From positions 510,619,225 to 510,683,224 of the forward strand of contig NC_058518.1 in the NCBI RefSeq assembly GCF_904849725.1: a DNA stretch of 64,000 nucleotides. The letters run 5' to 3'. Shown here one piece after another: positions 23,667 through 34,755 of the stretch; within the stretch, counting starts at the first letter, position 1; every line of letters starts with the position of its first letter. The notes beneath the pieces are model-generated. The model was not told where the DNA came from. It made no database searches and saw nothing but the letters and a program-made list of their open reading frames with translations. The stretch is from Hordeum vulgare subsp. vulgare (Eukaryota > Streptophyta > Magnoliopsida > Poales > Poaceae). Made by a program: the position numbers and the translations under genes.

Positions 23667-25201
23667 GCATGGGTATGGGTAATCCCCTTGGCTTGTGCCA
23701 AGCTTGGGGGAGTTGCCCCGGTAGCGTATCACCATCACATCTTTTGCCTTTACCTTTGTTTTTAGTTTTCCTTTTCAGTTTTCTCTATTTCTAGTAGATT
23801 AAAAGTCTTAGTGTTTCAGTCTTGAGTTTTGCTTTGTGTCACCACCGATATATTTGAGCTTGTTTGCCATATAATAAAGAGTGTCTTAGTTAAGGGCCTT
23901 GTCCCATGCCATGATCAAAAGGATGATAAAAGAACAAGAGCATGACCGATCTTGTAATGATCTTATGGGAAGTGATGGCTTCACATATAAAAAGAATGAT
24001 TATTGAAACTTGTCGAGGGTAGAAAAACGTAGACCTTGGTCATTGTTGCAATTAATAGGAAGTGATAAAGAAGGAGAGGTTCACATATAAATATATCATC
24101 CTTAACACCATCTATGATTGTGAACACTCGCTAAACTATTGCTTGCTTAGAAGTAGATGTTGGACAAGGAAGACAACATACTGAATTGTGTTTGCTTGGT
24201 TCCGAACAATGTTATATGATTAGAGATCCCTTAGCATGTGACGATTGCTTCCACCTCATATTAGCCAAAACTCCCGCACCAAGTAGAGATACTACTTGTG
24301 CATCCATAAACCTTCAACCCAGTTTTGCCATGAGAGTCCACCATACCTACCTATGGATTGAATAAGATCCCTCAAGTAAGTTGTCATCGGTGCAAGCAAT
24401 AAAAATTTCTCCCTAATATGTATGATCTATTAGTGTGTGGAAAATAAGCTTTGTACGAACCTGTGATGAGGAAGACATAAAAGCGATAGACAGCATAATA
24501 AAGTTCTTTATCACAGGAGGAAATATAAAGTGACGTTCCTCCGCACTAAGAGGACACACATCCAAACCTCAAAAGCGCATGCCAACCTCTGCTTCCCTCT
24601 GCGAAGGGCCTATCTTGTACCTTTATTTTTTTCCCTTGAAAGAGTCATGGTGATCTACACCAATTCCTTATTTAGCCTTTATCTTGGATAACGTCATATG
24701 CGAGTGAAAGATCTATATTCATATGTCAACTTGGAGGTAAGTATTCATGAATTATTATTGTTGACATTACCCTTGAGGTAAATAGTTGGGAGGCGAAACT
24801 GTAAGCCCCTATCTTTCTCTGTGTCCAACTGAAACTTTGATCTCACGAGTACCACGTGAGTTGTAGCAAATGTAGAGAACTAAAGGATGATTGAGTATGT
24901 GGATTTGCTTTACAAGCTCTTATTTGACTCTTTCTGATGTTGTGATAAATTGCAATTGCTTCAATGATTAAAGGCTATCGGTTGTTACTTCTCGGTAAGG
25001 TTCTTGATCCATACTTTACTTTGTGAAGGAATTGTCACTTTAGCATGAGAGATTATATGTTGGTATTGCTGTTTTGATCATGATCATGATGCCTGCATGT
25101 TCGTATCTTGTTTTGTTGACACCTCTCTCCCTAAACATGTGGACATATTTATTGAGCTAGGCTTTCGCTTGAGGACAAGCAAGGTCTAAGCTTGGGGGAG
25201 T
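23667..25201 (+). other. 3' non-coding region of element A with duplicated polypurine tract
   Basis: About 1.5 kb without a gene lies between the extra frame and the 3' LTR. It opens with AAGCTTGGGGGAGT at 23700-23713 and closes with the identical AAGCTTGGGGGAGT at 25188-25201, the latter abutting the LTR and so the true tract. Element I has the same arrangement. The sequence in between is AT-rich and shares scattered blocks with 58118-59739 (for example the AAACTTGTGGACA/ACATGTGGACA region near the end). Confidence 0.8.
25188..25201 (+). promoter_or_regulatory. Polypurine tract of element A
   Basis: AAGCTTGGGGGAGT lies immediately 5' of the 3' LTR start TGATACGTCC, the position required for plus-strand priming. 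Confidence 0.85.
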
Positions 25202-26711
25202 TGATACGTCCATTTTGCATCATGCTTTCATGTTGATATTTATCGCTTCTTGGGCTGTTATTTCATTTCACGGTGCAATACTTCTGCCCTTTCTCTCTTA
25301 TTTAGAAGGTGTACATGAAGAGGTAGAATGCCGACAGCTGGAATTCTGGCCTGAAAAAGGAGAAAGTTTGAGATACCTATTCTGCGCAACTTCAAACACC
25401 GTGAAAATCAACGAGGATTTTTTCGGGATATATAAAAAATACTGGGCCGAAGAAGTGCCGGAGGGGCGCCAGCAGGCGGCCACAAGCCTGCTAGGCGCGG
25501 CCACCCCCTGGCCACGCCTAGGGGGATTGTGGGCTCCCTGCTGGCCCACCTCTTTTGCTACAAGAAGGGTTTCGTCCTGGAAAAAATCAGGAGGATGCTT
25601 TTCGGAGGATTCGCCGCTGCCACGAGGCGGAACTTGAGCAGAACCAATCTAGAGCTCCGGCAGGACGATCCTGTCGGGGAAACTTCCCTCCCGGAGGGGG
25701 AAATCGTCGCCATCGTCATCACCAACACTCCTCTCATCGGAGGGGACTCATCACCATCAACATGTTCATCAGCACCATCATCTCCAAACCCTAGTTCATC
25801 ACTTGTAACCAATCCCCGTCTTGCGACTCCGATTGGTACTTGTAAGGTTGCTAGTAGTGTTAATTACTCTTTGTAGTTGATGCTAGTTGGATTACTTGGT
25901 GGAAGAGTTTATGTTCAGATCTTTGATGCTACTCATTACCTCTCTGGTCATGAATATGATTATGCTTTGTGAGTAGTTACTTTTGTTCCTGAGGACATGG
26001 GATAAGTCATGCTAATAGTAGTCATGTGAATTTGGTATTCGTTCGATATTATGATGTGTTGTATGTTGCTTTTCCTCTAGTGGTGTTATGTGAACGCCGA
26101 CTACATAACAATTCACCATTATTTGGGCCTAGAGGAAGGCATTGGGAAGTAGTAAGTAGATGATGGGTTGCTAGAGTGAAAGAATCTTAAACCCTAGTTT
26201 ATGCGTTGCTTCGTAAGGGGCTGATTTGGATCCACTAGTTTAATGCTATGGTTAGAATTTGTCTTAATTCTTATTTGGTAGTTGCGGATGCTTGCGAGAG
26301 GGGTTAATCATAAGTGGGATGATTGTACAAGTAAGGGCAGTACCCAAGCACCGGTCCACCCACATATCAAACTATCAAAGTAACGAACGCGAATCATATG
26401 AACATGATGAAAACTAGAATGATAGAAATTCCCGTGTGTCCTCGGGAGCGTTTTTCCTCCTATAAGACTTTGTTCAGGCTTGTCCCTTGCTACAAAAGGG
26501 ATTGGGCCACTTTGCTGCACCGCTGCTACTTTTGTTACTTGCTACTTGCTACGAATCATCTCACCACACAACTACTTGTTACCGATAATTTCTGTGCTTG
26601 CAGCTTTTACCTTGCTGAAACCACTTGTTAGATCCTTCAGCTCCTCGTTGGGTTTGACACTCTTACTTATCGAAAGGATTGCGATAGATCCCCTATACTT
26701 GTGGGTCATCA
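25202..26711 (+). repeat. 3' LTR of element A (1510 bp)
   Basis: It pairs with the 5' LTR at 15153-16675 end to end and closes with GTGGGTCATCA. It is followed by the duplication GGTAC. By eye the pair differ by many substitutions and small indels. Confidence 0.93.
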
Positions 26712-27252
26712 GGTACCGAGGCAGGTCTTTTATTGTTGCCATCTAGGATAAAAAGATGGGGTCTTCATCATATTGCTTGAGTTTATCCCTCTACATCATG
26801 TCATCTTACTTAATGTGTTACTCTGTTCTTCGTGAACTTAATACTCTAGATGCAGGTAGGAGTCGGTCGATGTGTGGAGTAATATTAGTAGATGCAGAAT
26901 CGTTTTGGTCTACTTGACACAGACGTGATGCCTATATGCATAATCATTGCCTTGGATATCTTCATAACTATTCGCTTTTCTATCAATTGCTCGACATTAA
27001 TTTGTTCAATCTTTTATATCTATCTCTATCAGATCTCATCCTTGCAAATAACTCTGAAGGGATTGACAACCCCTTTTTAGCATTGGGTGCAAGTGTTTGA
27101 TTGTTTCTGTAGGTACTACGATTGGGGCCTTGCTTGTTCCTCCTACTCGATTGATACCTTGGTTCTCAACAAACCGAGGGAAATACTTATCTACTTTGCT
27201 GCATCACCCTTTCCTCTTCAAGGGAAAACCAACGCAAGCTCAAGAAGTAGCA
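26712..27252 (+). repeat. 3' LTR of element B, right part
   Basis: This continues the LTR broken at 15152. The homologous LTR at 27438-28953 runs uninterrupted through the corresponding junction (ACAGAAGGGGTAGCGAGGC, near 28310). It ends CAAGCTCAAGAAGTAGCA. From 27253 a different, coding-like sequence begins. Confidence 0.82.
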
Positions 27253-27437
27253 GTTCCTCGACTTCTACGGGCTCCAGATGCATCATTTGGGGCCTAACTC
27301 CGTTTCGTGCCTAGCGTGCTTCGCCACCCTGTGCGAGGAATATCTCGGCTTCTGGACTTTCCGCGTCTTCTTCCGCCACTTTTTTCATTTCTGTGCGCAG
27401 GTACACGACATCGTGTCGTATTCTTGCGGCGACGCGG
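27253..27437 (+). pseudogene. Fragment of PF04195-type gag-like gene
   Basis: Reads FLDFYGLQMHHLGPNSV then ATLCEEYLGF and FRHFFHF. This follows the pattern of the plant 'putative gypsy type transposon' domain (PF04195) and resembles the better preserved copy in element F (LGPNSISNL, FCEAYL, WYFFHLN, about 36520-36650). Only about 60 codons remain between two LTRs. The fragment at 32843-33273 may be a later part of the same broken gene. Confidence 0.6.
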
Positions 27438-28953
27438 TGATACGTGTCCAACGTATCTATAATTTTTGATGGTTCCATGCTATTATCTTGTCAAACTTTG
27501 GATGTTTTTTATGCCTTTTATATCTTTTTTGGGACTAACTTATTAACTCAGTGCCAAGTGGCAGTTCCTGTTTTTTCCGTGTTTTTGACCCTTTTCAGAG
27601 GAGAATATTAAACAGAGTCCAAACGGAATAAAACTTCCGAAAAGATTTTTTCCGGAACAGAAGATATGTAGGGGGCGTGAGAACCAAGGCACAGGCCACG
27701 AGGGGAGGCCACAAGCCCCCTAGGCGCGGCTAGGGGGGCCACGCCTAGCAGGCTTGTGAGCCCCCGTGTGGCTCGTTTGCCCTACTTTTTCCGCCTATAA
27801 ATCCCCGAAAAATCCAAAACCACGAGAGAGATCCACAAAAATACTTTTCCGCCGCCGCAAGCTTCCGTCTCCGCGAGATCCCATCTGGGGCATGTTCTGG
27901 TGCCGTGCCGGAGGGGGGATTCGGAAACGGAGGGCTTCTTCATCAACACCATGATCTCTCCGATGATGCATGAGTAGTTCACCATAGACCTTTGGGTCCA
28001 TAGCTAGTAGCTAGATGGCTTCTTCTCTCTCTTGGATCTTCAATACAAAGTTATCCATGATCTTCATGGAGATCTATCCGATGTAATCTTCTTTTGCGGT
28101 GTGTTTGTCGAGATCCGATGAATTGTGGATTTATGATCAGATTATCTATGAATCTTATTTGAGTTTCTTCTGATCTCTTATATGCATGATTTCATATCCT
28201 TGTAATTCTCTTCGAGTTGTGGGTTTTGTTTGGCAAACTTGATCTATGATTCTTGCAACGGGAGAAGTGCTTGGTTTTGGGTTCATACCGTGTGGTGACC
28301 TCACCCAGTGACAGAAGGGGTAGCGAGGCATGCATCGTGTTGTTGCCATCAAGGGTAAAAAGATGGGGTTTATATCCATTGCATGAATTTATCCATCTAC
28401 ATCATGTCATCTTGCTTAAGGCATTACCCTGTTTGTCATGAACTCAATACACTAAATGCATGCTGGATAGCGGTTGATGTGTGGAGTAATAGTAGTAGAT
28501 GCAGAAAGTATCGGTCTACTTGTCTCGGACGTGATGCCTATATGTATGATCATTGCCTTAGATATCGTCATGACTTTGCGCGGTTCTATGAATTGCTCGA
28601 TAGTAATTCGTTCACCCACCGTAATATTTGCTATTTTGAGAGAAGCCTCTAGTGAACACTATGGCCTCCGGGTCTACTCCACACCATATTTTAAGCCTTC
28701 CACTTTTACTTCATTGCACTTTCCGCCTTCAAATCTCACTTTGCAACCAATTTTGAAGGAATTGACAACCCCTTTATAGCGTTGGGTGCAAGCTCGTTTG
28801 TGTTTGCGCAGGTACTCTGGAAACTTGGCTTGATTCGCCTACTCGATTGATACCTTGGTTCTCAAAACTAAGGGAAATACTGCTACTGTGCTGCATCACC
28901 CTTTCCTCTTCAAGGGAAAAACCAACACAAGCTCAAGAGGTAGTGCTACTGCA
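27438..28953 (+). repeat. B-family LTR (copy C), plus orientation
   Basis: It starts TGATACGTGTCCAACG, has TATAAAT at 27796-27802, and runs to about GCTCAAGAGGTAG...TACTGCA. The right end is uncertain by some 10 bp. It is the same family as the B LTR. No matching target duplication was found, so it is either a truncated element end or a rearranged solo LTR. It faces the next LTR head to head (see 29043-30584). Confidence 0.75.
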
Positions 28954-29042
28954 ACAAAAGACCTTCCAACGGCGCTAGAAACGTGCTGACGGGAGACTGT
29001 TCTTGTCTTGATACTCCTCAGCAACGGCACCAGGAATCCTTC
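28954..29042 (-). other. Spacer between inverted LTRs holding primer-binding-site sequence
   Basis: On the minus strand this follows directly after the LTR at 29043-30584 and contains TGGTGCCGTTGCTGAGGA (29015-29032), a tRNA-Asp-like primer binding site. A second related motif, TCTAGCGCCGTTGG, occurs at 28965-28978. It is thus the first 90 bases of a B-family interior, cut off by LTR C. Confidence 0.6.
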
Positions 29043-30584
29043 TGCTACGGCTACGCCTTAAGGGACTTCCTAGGCAAATATGCAAAGGATTTCCCCCTTG
29101 GCCTTGGAGCCTGGTGTTCCCTCGAAGCGGAAAGGGTGATGTAGCGCAGTGGTGGTAAGTATTTCCCTCAGTTTGAGAACCAAGGTATCGATCCAGTGAA
29201 GGAGTATCTCAAGTGCCTGCGCAAACACAAAAAGCTTGCTCCCAACGCTATGAAGGGGTTGTCAATCCCTTATAGATTGTTTGCCAAGTGAGAACTGAAA
29301 GCAACAAAGTAACAAAGCAAAGTAAAAGCAAAAGTGGAAACGATAGGTGTGAATAGACCCGGGGGCCGTAGTGTTTACTAGTGGCTTCTCTCATGAAAGC
29401 AAGTAGGCGGTGGGTGAACAAATTACTATCGAGCAATTGATAGAACCGCGCAAAGTCGTGACGTCATCTATGGTAATGATTATATCTATAGGCATCACGT
29501 CCAAAACAAGTAGACCGATACTTTCTGCATCTACTACTATTATTCCACACGTCGACCGCTATCCAGCATGCATCTAGTGTATTAAGTCCAAAAGAACAGA
29601 GTAACGCCTTAAGCAAGATGACATGATGTAGATGGATAATCTCATGTCTACGACATAGCCCACCTTGTTACCCTTGATGGCAACTACACGATATGTGCCT
29701 TGCTGCCCCTACTGTCACAGGGAAAGGTCACCAGACGGTAAGAACCCAAAACCAAGCACTTCTCCCATTGCAAGAATCATAGATCTAGTTGGCCAAAGAA
29801 AACCCAAGACTCGGAGAGACTTACAAGGATATCAAATCATGCATATAAGAAATCAGCAAAGACTCAAATATATATCATAGATAATCTGATCACAAATCCA
29901 CAATTCATCGGATCTCGACAAACACACCGCCAAAGAGGATTACATCGGATAGATCTCCATGAAGATCATGGAGAACTTTGTATTGAAGATCCAAGAGAGA
30001 GAAGAAGCCATCTAGCTACTAACTACAGACCCATAGGTCTGAAGTGAACTACTCACGAGTCATTGGAGGGGCGATGATGTTGATGTAGAAGCCCTCCAAC
30101 TCCAAAGTCCCCTCCGGCAGGGCACCGGGAAGGGTCTCCAGATGAGATCTTGCGGAAACGGAAGCTTGCGGTGGCGGAAAAGTGTTTTCGTGGATTCCCT
30201 AAATTTTTTCTATATTTTAGGGAATATATAGGCGAAGGAGCTAGGTCAGGGGGGCGCCAGGGAGGCCACAAGCCTGCTGGCCGCTGCCCCTGGTGGCGGC
30301 TACACGGCTTGTGGGCTCCGTGTAGCTCTCCTGGCTTGGCCCACAAGCCCCCTGATCTTCTTCCGTTCGGGAAAAATTTATTTCGGGGATTTTATTCCGT
30401 TTGGACTCCGTTCCAAAATCAGATCCGAAAAGAGCCAAAAACACAGAAAAAACAGGAACTGGCACTTGGCACTGAATTAATAAGTTAGTCCCAAAAAAGA
30501 TATAAAAGGTACATAAAACATCCAAAGTTGACAAGATAACAACATGAAACCATCAAAAATTATAAATACGTTTGAGACGTATCA
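29043..30584 (-). repeat. B-family LTR (copy D), minus orientation
   Basis: On the minus strand it starts TGATACGTCTCAAACG at 30584 and ends CGTAGCCGTAGCA at 29043. It has polypurine-tract/interior sequence on one side (30585 onward) and primer-binding-site sequence on the other (29042 downward). A single element has no LTR with both neighbours, so this is the shared middle LTR of a tandem element arrangement. By eye it is similar throughout to LTR C in inverted orientation. Confidence 0.78.
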
Positions 30585-32842
30585 AGCATCCCCAAGCTTA
30601 ACTCCTTCTCGCCCTCGAGTAGGGAAGTGATAAAGAATGAATTTTTGAAGCTTTCATGCTACCTAGCATAGATGTCCTTTGTAACTCCTCTTATGTGACG
30701 TGAATGTTCAGATCCATTAGATTCAAACCAATAGTTTCCTATTGATTTGGAGACAATAATACTTCAAGCAAACTAGCAAGGTAATCATGAACTTTTAAAA
30801 TAACAAGGCCAAAAGAAAGTTATCCCTACAAAATCATATAGTCTGGCTATGCTCTGTTATCCTTGCACAACGAATTTAAATCATGCACAACCTCGGTATT
30901 GCCCAAGTAATTGTTTTCACACCTTTACTTTCTCAAACTTTTTCAACTCTCACCCAATATATGAGCGTGAGCCATGGTTTTAGCACTATAAGTGGAATGG
31001 AGTGTGGTGGAGGTTGCAAGACAAACAAGGAGAAGATGGTCACATTAACTAGGCATATCAATGAGCTATGGAGATGCTCATCAATAGATATAAATGTGCA
31101 TGAGTAGGGATTGCCATACAAATGATGCACTAGAGCTAAGAGTATGTGAAAGCTCTTAAAGAAAACTAGTGGGTGTGCATCCAACTTGCTTGCTCACGAA
31201 GACCTAAGGCAATTTTGAGGAAGCCTATCATTGGAATATACAAGCCAAGTTATATAATGAAAATTTTCCACTAGTTATATGGTGGTGACAAAACGAGAGA
31301 CTCTCAATCATGAAGATCATGGTGCTTAATAAGCACAAGTGTGGAAAGGTAGTAGCATTGTCCCTTCTCTCTTTTTCTCTCATTTTTTGCTGGGCTCTTT
31401 GGCCTCTTTTTTTGTGGGCATCTTTGGCCTCTTTTATTTCCTCACATGGGACAATGCTCCATCAATGATGATCATCACACTTACAACTCAAAACTTAGAG
31501 CAATGATGACTCTATATGGAATGCCTTCGGTAGTATACCGTGACAATGATCTAGCATGGCATAGACATCTAATGGAAACATCATGCTAGCTATCTTACGA
31601 TCATGCAATGGCAATGTAGAAGTGGTGGCACATGTCATGGTGGTAGTTGCATGGCAATATATCTCGGAATGACTTTGAAAAAGCCATAGTAGGTAGGTAT
31701 GGTGGCTGTTTTGAGGGAGGCTAATGGTGGGTTTTGTGCACCGGCGAAAGTTGCACGACACTAAGAAGATAGTGATGGTGGAAGGTGAAAGTCCATCTAA
31801 ACCATGGAGTCAACATTAGTCATGAAGAACTCATATACTTGTTGCAAAAGTTTTATTAGTAATCGAAACAAAGCATTCAACGCATATTCCTAGGGGAAGG
31901 GTTGGTAGGTATAAACCATCGCGCGATCTCGACCGACACACAAAGGATGACAATCAATAGACTAATCATGCTCAGACTTCATCACATAGCGGTTCACCAT
32001 ACGTGCATGCTACGTGAATGACTGACTTCAACACAAGTATTTCTAGATCCAAAACACCTTACTAGCATAACTTCAATATTACCGCAACCACAACTCAAAA
32101 CTAATTGAGATGAATCAAACTTCTCTAACTATTCAATGCACATGAAGGTGGAAGTTTTCATATCCCTTTGGATACCTAACCCTTTTGAGACTACTTTCAA
32201 AGCATAGATCAACTACCAAGCCACACACCTATGTTCTCTAAAATATATAAGTGAAGCACACAGAGCAAAATCAACTAGCTCAAAAGATATAAGTGAAGCA
32301 TATGTGAGCTGAATTGTCTACCAAAGGATATAAGTGAAGCTCGACAAAATCACGGTGAGTGCATGTCTCTCTCTCTAGGTGTGCAGCAAGGATGATTGTG
32401 ACACGATAAAAGACTCCTACGATACAAGATGCTCCAAGCAAAACACATAACATGTGGTGAATAAAAATGTAGCCCCAAGTAACGTTACCGATGGATTTGA
32501 AGACGAAAGAGGGGATGCCTTCCCGGGGCATCCCCAAGCTTAGGCTTTTACGACATCCTTGAATCTCTTGGGGTGCCCTGGGCATCCCCAAGCTTGAGCT
32601 CTTGCCACTCTTTATCTCTTTGTCCATAAGAACTTCACCCAAAACTTGAAAACTTCACAACACGAAACTTAAACAGAAACTCGTGATAACATTAGTATAA
32701 GAAAGCAGACCACCACTTCCTTAGGTACTGTAGCAAACTTAAATACTACTTATGTTGATGTTGGGTTACTGTATTTTCAATCTTCCATGGATAATACCCC
32801 CCGATACTATCCATAGTTTCATCAAAATAAGCAACCAACTCA
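30585..32842 (-). other. Non-coding interior of a B-family element (D)
   Basis: AT-rich with no credible gene. It matches 12652-14273 in inverse. The likely polypurine tract is the complement of CATCCCCAAGCTT at 30587-30599, next to the LTR. The same 13-mer recurs twice at 32529-32541 and 32583-32595. The interior ends abruptly at about 32842, where GC-rich coding-like sequence starts. Confidence 0.65.
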
Positions 32843-33273
32843 GGAGCGCGGAGGTGCCGGATGGGGGGCGGCTGGCTGCCAGCCAGCCGGCTGGTCACCA
32901 GATGTCGGAGGAGCGCTGTAGGGACAAGCGGCAGGCCGACGACTCAGTCGGCGCCCGAGCAACCAAGAAGGTTCGGTTGGTGGCGCTGCTGACGGGCGCC
33001 CTCCGCCAATGCGGAGGAGGCTCAAACGGGGACCCCGTGATGTCCCCCTTGGCGCTGGGTAAGTACTTTTTGAGCCTCATGCCCCTTCCTTTCTTCCTTT
33101 ATGGCCGTGTGGCGTTTGAAATCGTGCTCATCTTACTTTGGCAGCGAGGCCATTCAGTTGCCCGCGCCGGAGGCATTGGTCCTTGTGGTCGGCCCAGTCC
33201 CACCGCTTGCCGCCGAGCACGCGAGGACGATGCGGCTCGAGCGGGAGCTTCGGAGGACTAAAGCCGTGCAGGC
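32843..33273 (+). pseudogene. Fragment of PF04195-type gag-like gene, C-terminal part with a putative intron
   Basis: The GC-rich, codon-like sequence reads as a basic, low-complexity segment (TKKVRLVALLTGALRQ). It is interrupted by a possible intron starting GGTAAGTAC (about 33059) and ending TTTGGCAG (about 33144), then a Glu/Arg-rich segment (HARTMRLERELRRTKAVQ). This layout fits the C-terminal half of the same gag-like family as in element F. It is cut at 33273 by an LTR. Confidence 0.45.
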
Positions 33274-34211
33274 TGATACGTCTCTATCGTATCTATAACT
33301 TTTGATTGTTTCATGCCAATATTATACAACTTTCACATACTTTTGGCAACTTTTTATATGATTTATGCGACTAACCTATTGATCTAGTGCCGAGTGCCAG
33401 TTCCTGTTTTTTTGCATGTTTTTTGTATCGCGGAAAATCCATATCAAACGAAGTCCAAATATGATAAAAAAATTACGGAGAATTATTTTGGAATTTATGT
33501 GTGTTTTGGGAGGTGGAATCAACGCAAACGGGGGCCCACAGAGCCCACAACCCACTAGGGTGCGCCAAAGGCCCCAGGTGCGCCCTGGTGTCTTGTGCCC
33601 TCCTCGAACATCGCTTGGAGCCCTTCTTGTGGCGCAAAAAAGATATTTTATGGAAAACATTGTGTAAACATTTCAGCGCAATCGGAGTTACAGATCTCCG
33701 GGAATTTAAGAAATCGTGAAGGGCGAGATGTGGGTAGCGCAAAACAGAAGAGAACAGAGAGGGAGATCTAATCTCGGAGGGGCTCCCACCCCTCCGCCCC
33801 CATGGAGGCCATGGACCAGAGGGGAACTCTCCTCCCATCTAGGGGGGAGGCCAAGGAAGAAGAAGAAGGAGGGGGGCTCTCCCCCCTCTCTCCTGGTGGC
33901 GCCGGAGTGCCGCCGGGGCTAGGATTATGACGATGATCTACATCAACAACCTTGCTACCGTCAACACCAACTTTCTCCCCCTCTATTCAGTGGTGTAACA
34001 CCCCTTCTTCCCGATGTAATATCTACTTAAACATGGTGCTCAACTCCATATATTATTTCCCAATGATATTTGTCTATCCTATGATGTTTGAGTAGATCCG
34101 TTTTGTCCTATGTGTTAATCGTGATCTTGGTTGGTATGATTGTATATTAAAATTGGCTTTGATATACCTTGGGATCCGAGTAGATCCATTACTTGAGCAC
34201 TTTATGCCTAG
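33274..34211 (+). repeat. LTR fragment of an unassigned Gypsy element (G)
   Basis: It starts TGATACGTCTCTATCG with a GC-rich segment (33760-33925) followed by GTGTAACACCCCTTCTTCCC and AT-rich sequence, an LTR layout common in Triticeae Gypsy families. The right end is truncated, as the sequence changes at about 34211 without the usual GGTCATCA-type end. Reading frames in it are not conserved. Confidence 0.6.
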
Positions 34212-34574
34212 CTTAATGGCTTTAAAGAAAGCTCTAACAGGGAGACAACCCGGAAGTTTTAGAGAGTCATTTAATTTTGTTAAGTGCTTTTATAAAGTTT
34301 AAAAACAAAAAAAATATAGAGGGGAACTTAAAACTTCACAAAAACAGAAGCGATTGAAAGGTGATGCATTGGTGAAGTGAGGGTCGACCTTGACCACTTG
34401 TGTTCATGCTCATGCAAACAATGTAGAATTTTTCATGAAGATTCTCACAAAAATAATTACCCCTTGTACAAATCCATTGTATTATAAAAATAATGTGCCA
34501 AGATTTGCCTTTATGATGGGTAGATTGCTTGTTGGTATGTGCGGTGCAGAAACAGAAACTTTGGCTCTAGCGTT
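34212..34574 (+). other. Unclassified retroelement-derived non-coding sequence
   Basis: It begins GCTTAATGGCTTTAAAG with a GGGAGACAACCC motif and then AT-rich sequence. It looks like the stretch found after pol in some Triticeae Gypsy elements. No gene and no clear boundaries are seen. Confidence 0.4.
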
Positions 34575-34750
34575 CTGTGAAGTCGTGGAGTTCTTTTTCT
34601 GAAGAAGGATGGCACAGACCGACTGTGTGTCGATTACCATCCAATGAACAAGGCGATCAGAAACAAGTATCCACTTCCAACATCAATGAATCGTTTGAGC
34701 AATTGAAAGGGGACAAGATTTTCTCTAAGCTTGATCTCAGGATGTGTTGT
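34575..34750 (+). pseudogene. Chromovirus H: reverse transcriptase fragment, N-terminal part
   Basis: Reads [20 protein letters not shown] then NKYPLP and, one base out of frame, [20 protein letters not shown]. This is the N-terminal RT block of a Gypsy element. The C-terminal RT block continues at 39744 after the interruption by element F. One frameshift lies near 34685. Confidence 0.8.
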
Positions 34751-34755
34751 GGTTT

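Larger units (their letters stand above)
15153..26711 (+). mobile_element. Athila-lineage Gypsy retrotransposon A, complete but inactive
   Basis: Two LTRs (15153-16675 and 25202-26711) with TGATACGTCC...GGTCATCA ends enclose a primer binding site, gag-protease-RT-RNase H-integrase, an extra open frame, a long 3' non-coding region and a polypurine tract. A perfect target duplication GGTAC (15148-15152 and 26712-26716) flanks it. The RT-before-integrase order is Gypsy-type. The integrase tail GKACHLPLELEHKAYWAI and RT motif FMDD are typical of Athila-type elements. The two LTRs differ at many positions by eye, so the insertion is not recent. A solo LTR interrupts the reverse transcriptase. Confidence 0.95.
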
